Part shown: one piece after another, positions 46,356-55,052 of the stretch | How positions within the stretch are numbered: the first letter of the stretch is position 1 | How the letters are laid out: every line of letters begins with the position of its first letter | Origin: Bacteriovoracaceae bacterium | GTDB lineage: Bacteria > Bdellovibrionota > Bacteriovoracia > Bacteriovoracales > Bacteriovoracaceae | Reading direction: 5' to 3' | Length of the DNA: 64,000 nt | NCBI GenBank assembly: GCA_947441615.1 | Contig: CANEUH010000015.1 | Coordinates: 1-64,000 of the forward strand | Made by a program: the position numbers and the translations under genes | Notes under the pieces: model-generated | Told to the model about the DNA's origin: nothing | Databases searched by the model: none | What the model saw: the letters and a program-made list of their open reading frames with translations, nothing else

Positions 46356-46748
46356 TTAGTTCAAAGTAGCAGAATTTTCCATAGAAGAGTTAAGACCAGC
46401 TACGAATGCAGGAATTTCAGCGTTGATAGCAGCTGCTGGGATATCGAAAGTAAGGTTTAATTTGCTTTCTAAACCAGCGATATAACCAGTAAGAGTTCCT
46501 TCTTCAGAACGGATAACACGCTTAAGAAGTTCAGTGTTACCTGGCTTAAGAGATTTACGCTCTTGATCGAAAAGAAGCTGGATCTGAGTCATGTATGTGA
46601 TGTCATTTTTAGACTTGTTGTCGATAACTTGGATTTCGTGACCTTCGCGAATGATCTGAGCGATCTCTTCAAGTGTAACATAGCAGCTTTGGAAAGTGTC
46701 GTAGAGCTTGCGGTTCTGGTAACGCTTGATGATACGTACGTCTTTCAT
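46356..46748 (-). CDS. PHA-synthesis-regulator-type DNA-binding protein
   Basis: 130 residues. The N-terminal VRIIKRYQNRKLYDTFQSCYVTLEEIAQIIREGHEIQVIDNKSKNDIT is the PhaR/PHB accumulation regulator DNA-binding domain (KRYxNRKLYDT). The C-terminal part is helical. In other bacteria it represses phasin and PHA genes; no PHA genes are visible here. It stands 9 bases from the next gene and heads the leftward operon, so it might control it. The ATG has GGGGAA upstream. Confidence 0.87.
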   Translation of the reverse strand: MKDVRIIKRYQNRKLYDTFQSCYVTLEEIAQIIREGHEIQVIDNKSKNDITYMTQIQLLFDQERKSLKPGNTELLKRVIRSEEGTLTGYIAGLESKLNLTFDIPAAAINAEIPAFVAGLNSSMENSATLN

Positions 46749-46956
46749 GTTGTTCCCCTAATTTTTAGTTATACCCTTTTAAATCTTTTTAAAGGTACTT
46801 TCGTTAATAGTTTTGTTTAGTCTCAAGAAACAGTGCACTCAAAATAATATGTTTTTGCGCACTATCGCTTTTCGAATCGGTTGGGTTTTACTAAGACCGA
46901 GTTTGGCTGTCAACCCAGATAGTCATAAAAAATCCTAAAGATGAAAAAAAAATAGC

Positions 46957-46986
46957 CTCCGAGGGTAAAAAATTCCCTATCCGGAG
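46957..46986 (+). ncRNA. Hairpin in the leader of the TPR gene (first of possible structured set)
   Basis: CTCCG (46957-46961) and AGGG (46962-46965) pair with CCCT (46975-46978) and CGGAG (46982-46986) across a 9-base A-rich loop, with a 3-base bulge. It lies in a 396-base stretch without genes (46749-47144). See also the hairpin at 47105. No known RNA family is recognised; it could be the 5' end of a leader or small RNA. Confidence 0.4.
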
Positions 46987-47104
46987 CGAAACGGCAACGC
47001 ACTTTCAGCAGCTTAGGCTAACAAGATCGTCCTTTGTGCAGAGGGCGTTAATTATGACCAAATCCTAAGAAACGTCCAAAAAGCCACCGATAAAGACTTT
47101 GAGG

Positions 47105-47124
47105 GGGGCGAATAGATTTGCCCC
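47105..47124 (+). promoter_or_regulatory. Hairpin upstream of the TPR gene start
   Basis: GGGGCGAA (47105-47112) and TTTGCCCC (47117-47124) pair over 8 bases with loop TAGA and one wobble. It ends 11 bases before the AGGA that serves the ATG at 47145. CCTAAG just after it (47127-47132) repeats a CCTAAG at 47064-47069, and both could pair with CTTAGG at 47012-47017. A regulatory leader is possible. Confidence 0.4.
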
Positions 47125-47144
47125 TACCTAAGAACAGGACGTCT

Positions 47145-48983
47145 ATGAAACTTGCTCGTTTAATTTTGTTTTCAGTCGTTTTTGGAATTTTTATCACAGG
47201 CTGTGCCCATCAAAAACCTGTGACTACAAATGATTTGTCCCAGTTCACTCCCGAACAAATAGAGCAATTAAATAAAGAGGCACTACTGATCGCCTCTAAG
47301 CGACTCGAGGAAATGGTGATTCAGGCCAAGTCGAGTGAATCAACTTTAAATTATTTGGCCACAGATTTATTTTTAAAAGGGAACATGTCTCTTCTTGAGG
47401 GAGATTACGCTACGGCCGCTGTTTTATTTAAACACCTCGTGACCCTTGTACCTGATGATGAATTTGTTCAAAGAAAATATGCCATAACCTTAATTCGTGA
47501 AGGTGACTTAGAAAATGCTGTGGGTGTTTTAGAGAAGCTTTACAAAAACACTAAAGACGAGAGAGTTGGACTTATTCTTGCTGGAGTCTATACAGGGTTA
47601 GATAAAGAGGATCTCTCGAGAAAAATTTATCGAAATCTTTTAGTCTTAAATCCAAAAAATGAAGATGCTTGTATTTTCCTTGGAAAGTCACTCGCGGTGT
47701 CTAAAGAAACAACGAAGGCCATTTCTCAGTTAAAAACTTGTTCCACAAAAGATAAAACAAATGGCATGTATGACTACTATATAGGGAAGATCTATATGGA
47801 CATGGGAAAAATAGCCGAAGCCATGGAGTCCTTTAAGCTTTCAAATAAAAGACAACCTTCTCTGGCCCAAGCGACCAATGCTCTGGGAATGTTATTAGAA
47901 GAGCGAGAGGATCATCATAGTGCGATTCAAGTCTATAAAAAGTATCTTGATGTCAATCCAAATGACTCCTCAATCCTCAACCGAATGGTTCAGGTCCTCT
48001 TTCTTAAAGAAAAATTTGAAGATGTTGTTCCTTATGCAGAGAGATTAAGTGATTTAGAGCCTGAGGATTTAAATTTAAAAGTTAAACTTGGAATTCTTTA
48101 TACGGATTCTAAAAAGTATCCCGAGGCAATCTCTGTGTTTAAAGATCTTCTCGCTGCGGCCCCGAAGTCAGACAAAATACTTTATTATCTGGGAGTCATT
48201 CATCAAGAAATGAATGATTTACAAAATTCAATTGAATATTTTAACCAGATCCCTTCCTCAAGCGGACTTTATACCGATAGCTCAGTTCAAATGGCAAACA
48301 TGCTCTCGACGTTGGCCCAATCAGATGAAGAACTAACACCCAAGTTTATTAAATATGTAAATGCAAAGATTGAAGAATTTAAAGACATGCGAGTTGAGTT
48401 CAGTGTTATTAAGGCTGGATTCTATGAGGGAGAGGGAAAATATAAAGAAGCTATGGAAACAATGATGGTGATTCAGGATGAGAAGAATTTTTCGAATCAA
48501 CATAAGTACTATCTAGCAAATCTTTACGAAAAAGAAAAAAAGTATGAGGAGTCCACTGCTCTGGTCATGGGAATTATTGAGAAGGAGCCTAAAAACGCTC
48601 ATGCTTGGAATTTTTTAGGGTATTCACTTCTCGTGAGAGGGCAAGAAATTGAAAAAGCCTACGATTATATTCAAAAGGCACTTAAGATTAATCCTGAAGA
48701 TGGTTATATTAGAGATTCATTAGGTTGGTATTATTTTAAGAAAGGTCAAACCAGTAAGGCGCTCAAGGAGCTCGAACTTGCCTTTAAGAGAGTTCCGGAT
48801 GACATTGAGATTATGAAGCACCTTGCGATAGTCCATAGAGAATTAAAAAACTATAAACGAGCCAAAATTTATTTTGAGTCAGCACTAAAACTCGTTCGCT
48901 ATCAAGTTGAGCGTCAGGAGATCATGGGTCTCATGACTGAACTTGAGGGAGAGCGTATTCCTGCATCAGAGAAATTGGACTAA
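47145..48983 (+). CDS. TPR-repeat lipoprotein
   Basis: 612 residues from the ATG at 47145, with AGGA upstream; the signal peptide begins here and the lipobox is FITGC. The mature protein is an array of tetratricopeptide repeats, for example LLEGDYATAAVLFKHLVTLVPDD and AKIYFESALKLV at the end, typical of outer-membrane assembly or scaffold lipoproteins. The next gene follows at once and looks LolB-like; in Pseudomonas a TPR gene of this kind precedes lolB. The function is inferred from that order only. Confidence 0.85.
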   Translation: MKLARLILFSVVFGIFITGCAHQKPVTTNDLSQFTPEQIEQLNKEALLIASKRLEEMVIQAKSSESTLNYLATDLFLKGNMSLLEGDYATAAVLFKHLVTLVPDDEFVQRKYAITLIREGDLENAVGVLEKLYKNTKDERVGLILAGVYTGLDKEDLSRKIYRNLLVLNPKNEDACIFLGKSLAVSKETTKAISQLKTCSTKDKTNGMYDYYIGKIYMDMGKIAEAMESFKLSNKRQPSLAQATNALGMLLEEREDHHSAIQVYKKYLDVNPNDSSILNRMVQVLFLKEKFEDVVPYAERLSDLEPEDLNLKVKLGILYTDSKKYPEAISVFKDLLAAAPKSDKILYYLGVIHQEMNDLQNSIEYFNQIPSSSGLYTDSSVQMANMLSTLAQSDEELTPKFIKYVNAKIEEFKDMRVEFSVIKAGFYEGEGKYKEAMETMMVIQDEKNFSNQHKYYLANLYEKEKKYEESTALVMGIIEKEPKNAHAWNFLGYSLLVRGQEIEKAYDYIQKALKINPEDGYIRDSLGWYYFKKGQTSKALKELELAFKRVPDDIEIMKHLAIVHRELKNYKRAKIYFESALKLVRYQVERQEIMGLMTELEGERIPASEKLD

Positions 48984-49640
48984 ATGCTAAGACCCCTTTT
49001 TTTATTTGTTTTCATTTCTTCATGCTCATTTTTAAAGGGTACACCTTCCCTTAAAACAATCGATACCGATCGACTCCTAAATTCAATAAAACTCACAGGA
49101 GAGGGGAAAGGAAGGTTAACTCTTGGGCAGAGTCAGCATGTTTTTAGTGTTGATAGCGTACTTAATGAAGATCTTGATTGGATTTTCGCCGTAAGTATCC
49201 CTCTTCACGGTGAGGAAGTGATGATCTTATCTGATATAAAAAGTCACCAAATGAAATTTAGCGAAGTTTCTTCTTTTGAGGAAAGGATTGCGAAAGAATT
49301 TAAGCGACTAAAACTGAATAAAATCCTTACGACTGAAAAGTTCATGAAAGAGTTGCGCTTATTGATCAGGTTTGGCCTCTCTCCTCAATGGGGGCAAAAA
49401 CGAGATTGCAAGCCGCAGCAAAATGAAACAATTTGTGAACTTGATGGTGAGACATTTATCGTTCATGTTCTGGATACTGAAATTAAAATAAAAAAATTAT
49501 TGGGGCAGGGTAAAAGTTTACAGATTGTAGCAAAAAACCTTACTGAATCTTTCTTTCAGAAAACCGACATCATTCTCTTCTTAAATGAAGCCCAGGAAGA
49601 GAAGAAAGTCTCGCCTTTTTCTCTCGAAATTTTTTGGTAA
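48984..49640 (+). CDS. LolB-like lipoprotein (tentative)
   Basis: 218 residues. Signal peptide with lipobox FISSC. The segment LLNSIKLTGEGKGRLTLGQSQHVFSVDSVLNEDLDWIFAVSIPLHGEEVMIL is beta-rich and may be related to the LolB/outer-membrane lipoprotein receptor fold, but identity is not clear. The ATG follows the TPR gene stop directly. If the synteny with TPR-lolB holds, it would place lipoproteins in the outer membrane. The call is low to moderate. Confidence 0.5.
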   Translation: MLRPLFLFVFISSCSFLKGTPSLKTIDTDRLLNSIKLTGEGKGRLTLGQSQHVFSVDSVLNEDLDWIFAVSIPLHGEEVMILSDIKSHQMKFSEVSSFEERIAKEFKRLKLNKILTTEKFMKELRLLIRFGLSPQWGQKRDCKPQQNETICELDGETFIVHVLDTEIKIKKLLGQGKSLQIVAKNLTESFFQKTDIILFLNEAQEEKKVSPFSLEIFW

Positions 49641-49761
49641 AAAAATATTCCAGACCTTTTTGGTTGCAAAATGCACCTCTTGTCAGAAATGCGTTGTTTT
49701 TATAGTGATTAATATCGCTCTGATGGCTTACAATTATTCTATTTATTTTCAGGAGTCTTAG

Positions 49762-51516
49762 ATGAAGAGTTTGGTGTTCGTACTAAGTTGTTTGATGCTG
49801 TCTTTTGCCTGTAGCAAGGAGAAGACTTTTGATGAAAGAGAAATCAATCTTATCTCTCCTGAAAAAATTTCGGGCTTTGACCCTATTAATGCTTCTGATC
49901 GTTATTCAGGTAATGAGACGGGAAAAGTTTATGAAGGATTATTTGAATTCCATCCGTTAAAGCGTCCCTATGAGCTTATGCCTAACTTGGCAGAAAGTTT
50001 ACCGGTAGTGAGTTCAGACGGCCTGACATACATTTTTAAAATTAGAAAAGGTGTCCTCTTTCATGACAGCCCTGCCTTTAAAGATGGCGTTGGGAGAGAG
50101 ATGAAAGCTTCAGATATAATTTATTCAATTAAAAGACTCGCTGATCCTAAGCTTAATGCCAAGGGGTGGTGGCTTCTTGATGATCGTCTTGTGGGTCTTA
50201 ATGAATGGAGAACAAAAAATTCAACCACTGAGAATACAAATTACGAAGAAGAAATTGAAGGGTTAAAAAAGATCGATGAATATACTCTTCAAATGAGACT
50301 TAAAAAACCATACCCACAGTTTCTTTATGCTCTAGCTATGCCATATACATTTATTGTTGCAAGAGAAGCAGTGGAGCATTTTGGAAAAGAGTTTCTTAAT
50401 TACCCTGTTGGAACGGGAGCGTTTGTTCTTCCAAAGTTCGAGCAGTCAAGCATGATCACTTATCTGAGAAACACTAAATTTAGAGATAAGTTTTATCCAT
50501 CTGAAGGTGAAGAGGGTGATGATAAGCTTGGGCTTTTGGCCGATGCTGGAAAAAAAATTCCATTGATAGATAAAATCACTGTTCACGTCGTTGTTGAATC
50601 TCAGCCTAAGTGGTTGTCATTCATGAAGGCGAAGGATGATCTTCTTGAAGTCAAGGACGTGAATATTCAGCAAACAATTAATTCTAAGAAAGAATTAAAA
50701 GATGAGCATAAAGAAAAAGGCATCAGGCTCATCATGAAGCCCATGTTAGATGTCACTTATTTTGCCTTCAATCATGAAGAGCCTATCTTTAAAAATAGAA
50801 AATTAAGACAGGCGATGAATCTCGCCTTTGATAGAGCGACATATAATAGACTCTTCCATGAAAATACAGCGTTTGATGCTCATGGGCCAGTTCCTCCTGG
50901 ACTTGGTGGACAAACGAAAGAATTCAAAAATCCTTATATTAAATACGACCTAGATCAGGCGAAGAAACTTTTAGCTGAGGCCGGTTATCCAGGTGGTAAG
51001 GGTCTACCGACGATTGTTGTTCAGACGAGATCTGATACGATTTCTCGACAGCAAATTGAGTTCTTTGAGAAATGCATGGAGAAAATTGGAATCAATATAG
51101 ATGCAGGTACTAACACTTGGCCTGAGCTTGTTAATAAGGTCACAAAAAAACAACATCAAATGTATACCATGGCATGGGGAGCGGATTATCCAGATGCTGA
51201 AAATTTCCTTGGTCTCCTGTATTGCCCAAACCAAGCCCCAGGATCAAATGGAGCAAACTATTGCAATCCAGACTTCGATGCGATTTATAAACAAGCAACG
51301 ATCATGCAAGATTCTCCTGAGAGAACCACTCTTTATGAAAAATTAAATGAGATGGTCGCCTTAGATGCTCCATGGATTTTTGGGTTTCACCGTACGGACA
51401 TCTATCTTGCTCAGGCGTGGCTTAAAAACTTTAAACACATGGAGTTTAATCACTCCCAGTTTCAATACCTCAATGTTGACCTTGAAGTGAAAAAACAACT
51501 TAGTAAGAAATTTTAG
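49762..51516 (+). CDS. Oligopeptide ABC transporter substrate-binding lipoprotein
   Basis: 584 residues, family 5 extracellular solute-binding protein. Signal peptide with lipobox LSFAC. Signatures: GFDPINASDRYSGNETGKVYEGLFEFHP, YIFKIRKGVLFHDSP, RKLRQAMNLAFDRATYNRLF, NPYIKYDLDQAKKLLAEAGYPGG. It captures peptides outside the inner membrane and hands them to the two permeases that follow. First gene of the operon, with AGGAG before the ATG. Confidence 0.95.
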   Translation: MKSLVFVLSCLMLSFACSKEKTFDEREINLISPEKISGFDPINASDRYSGNETGKVYEGLFEFHPLKRPYELMPNLAESLPVVSSDGLTYIFKIRKGVLFHDSPAFKDGVGREMKASDIIYSIKRLADPKLNAKGWWLLDDRLVGLNEWRTKNSTTENTNYEEEIEGLKKIDEYTLQMRLKKPYPQFLYALAMPYTFIVAREAVEHFGKEFLNYPVGTGAFVLPKFEQSSMITYLRNTKFRDKFYPSEGEEGDDKLGLLADAGKKIPLIDKITVHVVVESQPKWLSFMKAKDDLLEVKDVNIQQTINSKKELKDEHKEKGIRLIMKPMLDVTYFAFNHEEPIFKNRKLRQAMNLAFDRATYNRLFHENTAFDAHGPVPPGLGGQTKEFKNPYIKYDLDQAKKLLAEAGYPGGKGLPTIVVQTRSDTISRQQIEFFEKCMEKIGINIDAGTNTWPELVNKVTKKQHQMYTMAWGADYPDAENFLGLLYCPNQAPGSNGANYCNPDFDAIYKQATIMQDSPERTTLYEKLNEMVALDAPWIFGFHRTDIYLAQAWLKNFKHMEFNHSQFQYLNVDLEVKKQLSKKF

Positions 51517-51524
51517 TAGGCCAA

Positions 51525-52460
51525 ATGATTAAGTACATCATTAGAAGACTTCTCTACCTCATCCCTGTATTACTTGGGGTGAGTTTTATTATTTTTGTTC
51601 TCTTTAATCTTGTCTCTGGTGATCCGACGGCGGTGCTCTTAGGGAAGAATGCATCGGCAAGACAAATGGCCGAGTTACGAGAACAACTAGGACTTAATAA
51701 ACCTCTTCTTGATCAATATTTTGATGTCGTTAAATCAGCTTTCACTTTTGATTTTGGCTATTCATGGGCAACAAAGCAGGAAATATCTCACATGATTCTT
51801 CAAGGGGCCTATCCTTCTTTGTGTTTGTCTGTACCGGCTTTTGTGATTGCGACGATCTTATCTCTTATTATTTCCTTAGTTGTTTCCTTTTATAGAGGAA
51901 AGGGGATTGATCTTTTTGTTCGTATCATGTGTATTGCCGGAGTGAGTGTTTCAGCTTTGGCCTACATTCTTTTCTTTCAATATTTTTTCGCCTACAAGCT
52001 TGGATGGTTTGAGATATCGGGTTTTGAATACGGATTTCCCGATTTTATTCCTTTTGTTGCACTTCCTGCGATCATTTTTATCCTCTTGAGCCTAGGGCCT
52101 GATGTTCGCTTTTTTAGAACCGTGATTTTAGATGAGATTTATCAGGACTATGTTCGTACCGCTCGCGCAAAGGGGCTCTCTGAGGTTGTGATTCTTTTAA
52201 AGCACGTTCTTCGAAATGCAATGATCCCCATCATTACTTATGTCGTTATACAGATACCTTCTTTAATTTTAGGTGCCTTACTTTTAGAAAACTTTTTTAG
52301 TATCCCGGGCCTCGGTGGAATTACCTTGAATGCCCTAAACTCGTCAGATTTTCCTGTGATCAAGGCCATGGCAATCCTTTCGAGTGTTCTTTATATCTTA
52401 TTAAGTCTTTTGACTGATGTTTTATACACATTTGCTGATCCTAGAGTGAAGCTTAAGTAG
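51525..52460 (+). CDS. Oligopeptide ABC transporter permease (OppB/DppB type)
   Basis: 311 residues, six membrane helices. Starts MIKYIIRRLLYLIPVLLGVSFIIFVLF as usual for this family. The cytoplasmic loop EIYQDYVRTARAKGLSEVVILLKHVLRNAMIPIITY is the EAA motif that contacts the ATPase. Eight bases separate it from the binding protein gene. Confidence 0.95.
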   Translation: MIKYIIRRLLYLIPVLLGVSFIIFVLFNLVSGDPTAVLLGKNASARQMAELREQLGLNKPLLDQYFDVVKSAFTFDFGYSWATKQEISHMILQGAYPSLCLSVPAFVIATILSLIISLVVSFYRGKGIDLFVRIMCIAGVSVSALAYILFFQYFFAYKLGWFEISGFEYGFPDFIPFVALPAIIFILLSLGPDVRFFRTVILDEIYQDYVRTARAKGLSEVVILLKHVLRNAMIPIITYVVIQIPSLILGALLLENFFSIPGLGGITLNALNSSDFPVIKAMAILSSVLYILLSLLTDVLYTFADPRVKLK

Positions 52461-52470
52461 AAGTGAAAAT

Positions 52471-53322
52471 ATGAAAGAGAATTCTTTATGGAAAGATGCA
52501 TTTCGTAGACTGACCATGGATAAGTGGGCACTGGGCTCTCTCATCATTGTGCTCATCTATTCTTCTGTCGCTCTTCTCGCGGCGATGGGAATTATTGCTG
52601 GTGACTGGGCCAAAGAGGTTGGTGCTTCGAATATGGCCCCTAATGGAGATCACTGGTTAGGGACAGATATTTTTGGTCGTGACGTTTTATCAAAAGTTTT
52701 AAGGGGAACTCAGATTGCGATGTCTGTAGGACTCGTGACTTCACTCATCGCAATTCCTATTGGAGTTGTTCTCGGGGCACTTGCCGGTTATTTCGGGGGG
52801 TGGGTGGATGATTTAATTACCTGGCTCTACACGACCTTCTCATCCATACCAAATATTATGCTCCTTATTTCTATCACAATGATTCTGGGTAAGGGCATCT
52901 TCGCCGTCTACATCGCTCTTGGTGCCACAAGTTGGGTCACTCTCTGTCGTCTCATCCGTGGCGAGGTGATGAAACATAAGGAGAGAGAATATGTGCAGGC
53001 CGCAGGAGCAATAGGTGGAGGGCACTTTAGAAAATTGTTTCTTCATATCCTTCCTAATGTGACTCACATCGTGATCATCAATACCTCATTACAGTTTCAG
53101 TTCGCGATTAAATCTGAAGTCATTCTTTCTTACTTGGGCCTCGGTGTTCAGGGTGAGCCAAGTTGGGGGACCATGATTGATGACGCTAAATTGGAACTCT
53201 CTCGAGGAGTTTGGTGGCAACTTGCTGGGGCCACGACCGCCATGTTTTTAGTTGTACTTGCATTTAATCTTTTGGGAGATGCACTTCGTGACTCTCTTGA
53301 TCCAAAGCTAAAAGGAAAATAG
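52471..53322 (+). CDS. Oligopeptide ABC transporter permease (OppC/DppC type)
   Basis: 283 residues. The N-terminal cytosolic helix and first membrane helix, the periplasmic NGDHWLGTDIFGRDVLSKVLRGTQIAMSVGL stretch, and the EAA loop REYVQAAGAIGGGHFRKLFLHILPNVTHIVI are those of the C-type permease. With the preceding permease it forms the membrane channel of the importer. Two bases precede the ATPase gene. Confidence 0.95.
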   Translation: MKENSLWKDAFRRLTMDKWALGSLIIVLIYSSVALLAAMGIIAGDWAKEVGASNMAPNGDHWLGTDIFGRDVLSKVLRGTQIAMSVGLVTSLIAIPIGVVLGALAGYFGGWVDDLITWLYTTFSSIPNIMLLISITMILGKGIFAVYIALGATSWVTLCRLIRGEVMKHKEREYVQAAGAIGGGHFRKLFLHILPNVTHIVIINTSLQFQFAIKSEVILSYLGLGVQGEPSWGTMIDDAKLELSRGVWWQLAGATTAMFLVVLAFNLLGDALRDSLDPKLKGK

Positions 53323-53324
53323 CT

Positions 53325-55052
53325 ATGACATCACCACTTCTTTCAGTAAGAAACCTCGTGGTCGAATTCCAGACCGGAGAAGGAATCACTAGAGCAGTTA
53401 ATAATGTCTCCTTCGACATTCCTGCTGGAAAAACTATTGGTATTGTAGGTGAATCTGGTTCTGGAAAATCAGTGACCTCTCTTGCAGTCATGGGACTTTT
53501 ACAAAAGCCTGCTGCTAAAATTCCTCAAGGGGAGATCATCTTTAATGGTCAAGATCTTTTAAAATTTAATGATTCCCAAATGCGAGCCATCCGCGGGAAT
53601 CAAATTTCAATGATATTCCAAGAACCAATGACTAGTTTGAATCCGGTTTTCAAAGTTGGAGATCAAATTGCAGAAACGATTCGTATTCATAGAAATATTT
53701 CAAACAAAGAAGCTTGGGATCGCGCTGTTGATCTCATGAATCAAGTTGGAATTCCAAATCCTGCATTGAGCGCTCACAAATATCCGCATGAAATGTCTGG
53801 TGGGCAAAAACAAAGAGTTATGATTGCCATGGCGATTGCTTGTGAACCGAAGCTTCTCATTGCAGATGAACCAACGACGGCGTTAGATGTGACAATCCAA
53901 AAGCAAGTGTTAGAACTTCTCCATAAACTTCAGCAGCAGTACAAAATGAGTATGATGTTTATTACTCATGACTTAGGAGTTATTGGAGATATTGCTGATG
54001 ACGTCGTCGTTATGTACCGTTCAAACGTTGTTGAGCAAAACAAGGCCCAAGAAATTTTTTATACCGCTAAGCACCCCTATACTAAAGGGCTTCTTGCTTG
54101 TCGTCCAAAACTTGGAGCTAATCCAAGAAGGCTTTTAACTGTCAGTGATTTTATGGATGATCAAGGTGTTGAGAAACATGTCTCCCCAGAAAGAGTTGTG
54201 GTTTTTGATAAAGAACAGGAGAAAGAAAAATCTTCTGAGATACTTCTTGAGGTAAAAAATCTAGTGACTCAGTTTCCGATAAAAGGTGGATTCTTTGGTC
54301 GAACGGTAGATCACTTTAAAGCGGTTAATGACGTCAGTTTTACTCTTAAGAAGGGAAAAACTCTTGGTCTTGTTGGAGAGTCTGGTTGTGGTAAAACAAC
54401 CCTTGGAAGGTCTATCCTTCGGCTAGTAGAACCTAGTTCGGGGAGTATTATTTATAATGGAAAAGACATCACTCATGTTTACGCTGAGGAACTTCGACTT
54501 CTTAGACGTAAAATGCAGATTATTTTTCAGGATCCTTACTCATCATTAAATCCAAGAATGACTATTTCTGAAATTCTTACTGAACCACTGAATATTCATA
54601 ATGTGGGAAATTCTAAACAAGAACGTTTAGATATGGCGAAACAACTTTTTGAAAAAGTTGGTCTTAAGCTCTCTCATCTTAATCGCTACCCGCATGAGTT
54701 CTCAGGAGGTCAGAGGCAGAGGATTTGTATCGCACGAGCGTTGATGCTAAGACCAGAATTTGTCATCTGTGATGAATCTGTTTCTGCACTCGATGTATCG
54801 ATTCAAGCGCAAGTTTTAAATCTTCTCTTGGATCTTCAAGAGGAATTCCATTTAACCTATATCTTTATCTCTCATGATCTCTCTGTTGTGAATTTTATCG
54901 CAGATGAAGTGGGGGTCATGAATGGTGGGAAAATCATTGAGATGGATAAAGCGAGCTCAATCTATAAGAATCCGAAAGAAGCCTATACGAGAGCACTTCT
55001 TTCGGCGATTCCAAAAGGCGAGGTTAAATCGGATTTGTCTTCAATGGTTTAA
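53325..55052 (+). CDS. Fused double ABC ATPase of the oligopeptide importer
   Basis: 575 residues with two ATPase halves, equal to OppD plus OppF in one chain as in YejF or GsiA. First half: [20 protein letters not shown]-type [29 protein letters not shown]. Second half from about 305: [47 protein letters not shown]. Powers uptake of peptides. In the second Walker B, the usual DEP is DES. Its 3' end overlaps the convergent symporter gene by 29 bases. Confidence 0.95.
   Translation: MTSPLLSVRNLVVEFQTGEGITRAVNNVSFDIPAGKTIGIVGESGSGKSVTSLAVMGLLQKPAAKIPQGEIIFNGQDLLKFNDSQMRAIRGNQISMIFQEPMTSLNPVFKVGDQIAETIRIHRNISNKEAWDRAVDLMNQVGIPNPALSAHKYPHEMSGGQKQRVMIAMAIACEPKLLIADEPTTALDVTIQKQVLELLHKLQQQYKMSMMFITHDLGVIGDIADDVVVMYRSNVVEQNKAQEIFYTAKHPYTKGLLACRPKLGANPRRLLTVSDFMDDQGVEKHVSPERVVVFDKEQEKEKSSEILLEVKNLVTQFPIKGGFFGRTVDHFKAVNDVSFTLKKGKTLGLVGESGCGKTTLGRSILRLVEPSSGSIIYNGKDITHVYAEELRLLRRKMQIIFQDPYSSLNPRMTISEILTEPLNIHNVGNSKQERLDMAKQLFEKVGLKLSHLNRYPHEFSGGQRQRICIARALMLRPEFVICDESVSALDVSIQAQVLNLLLDLQEEFHLTYIFISHDLSVVNFIADEVGVMNGGKIIEMDKASSIYKNPKEAYTRALLSAIPKGEVKSDLSSMV

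Noticed and set aside
46940-47144. tmRNA-like frame ending in ALSAA and TAG near 46990-47020
   Set aside because: A short tag-like reading frame is present, but no tRNA-like 5' and 3' ends, no T-loop and no CCA are found nearby, so it is most likely chance.
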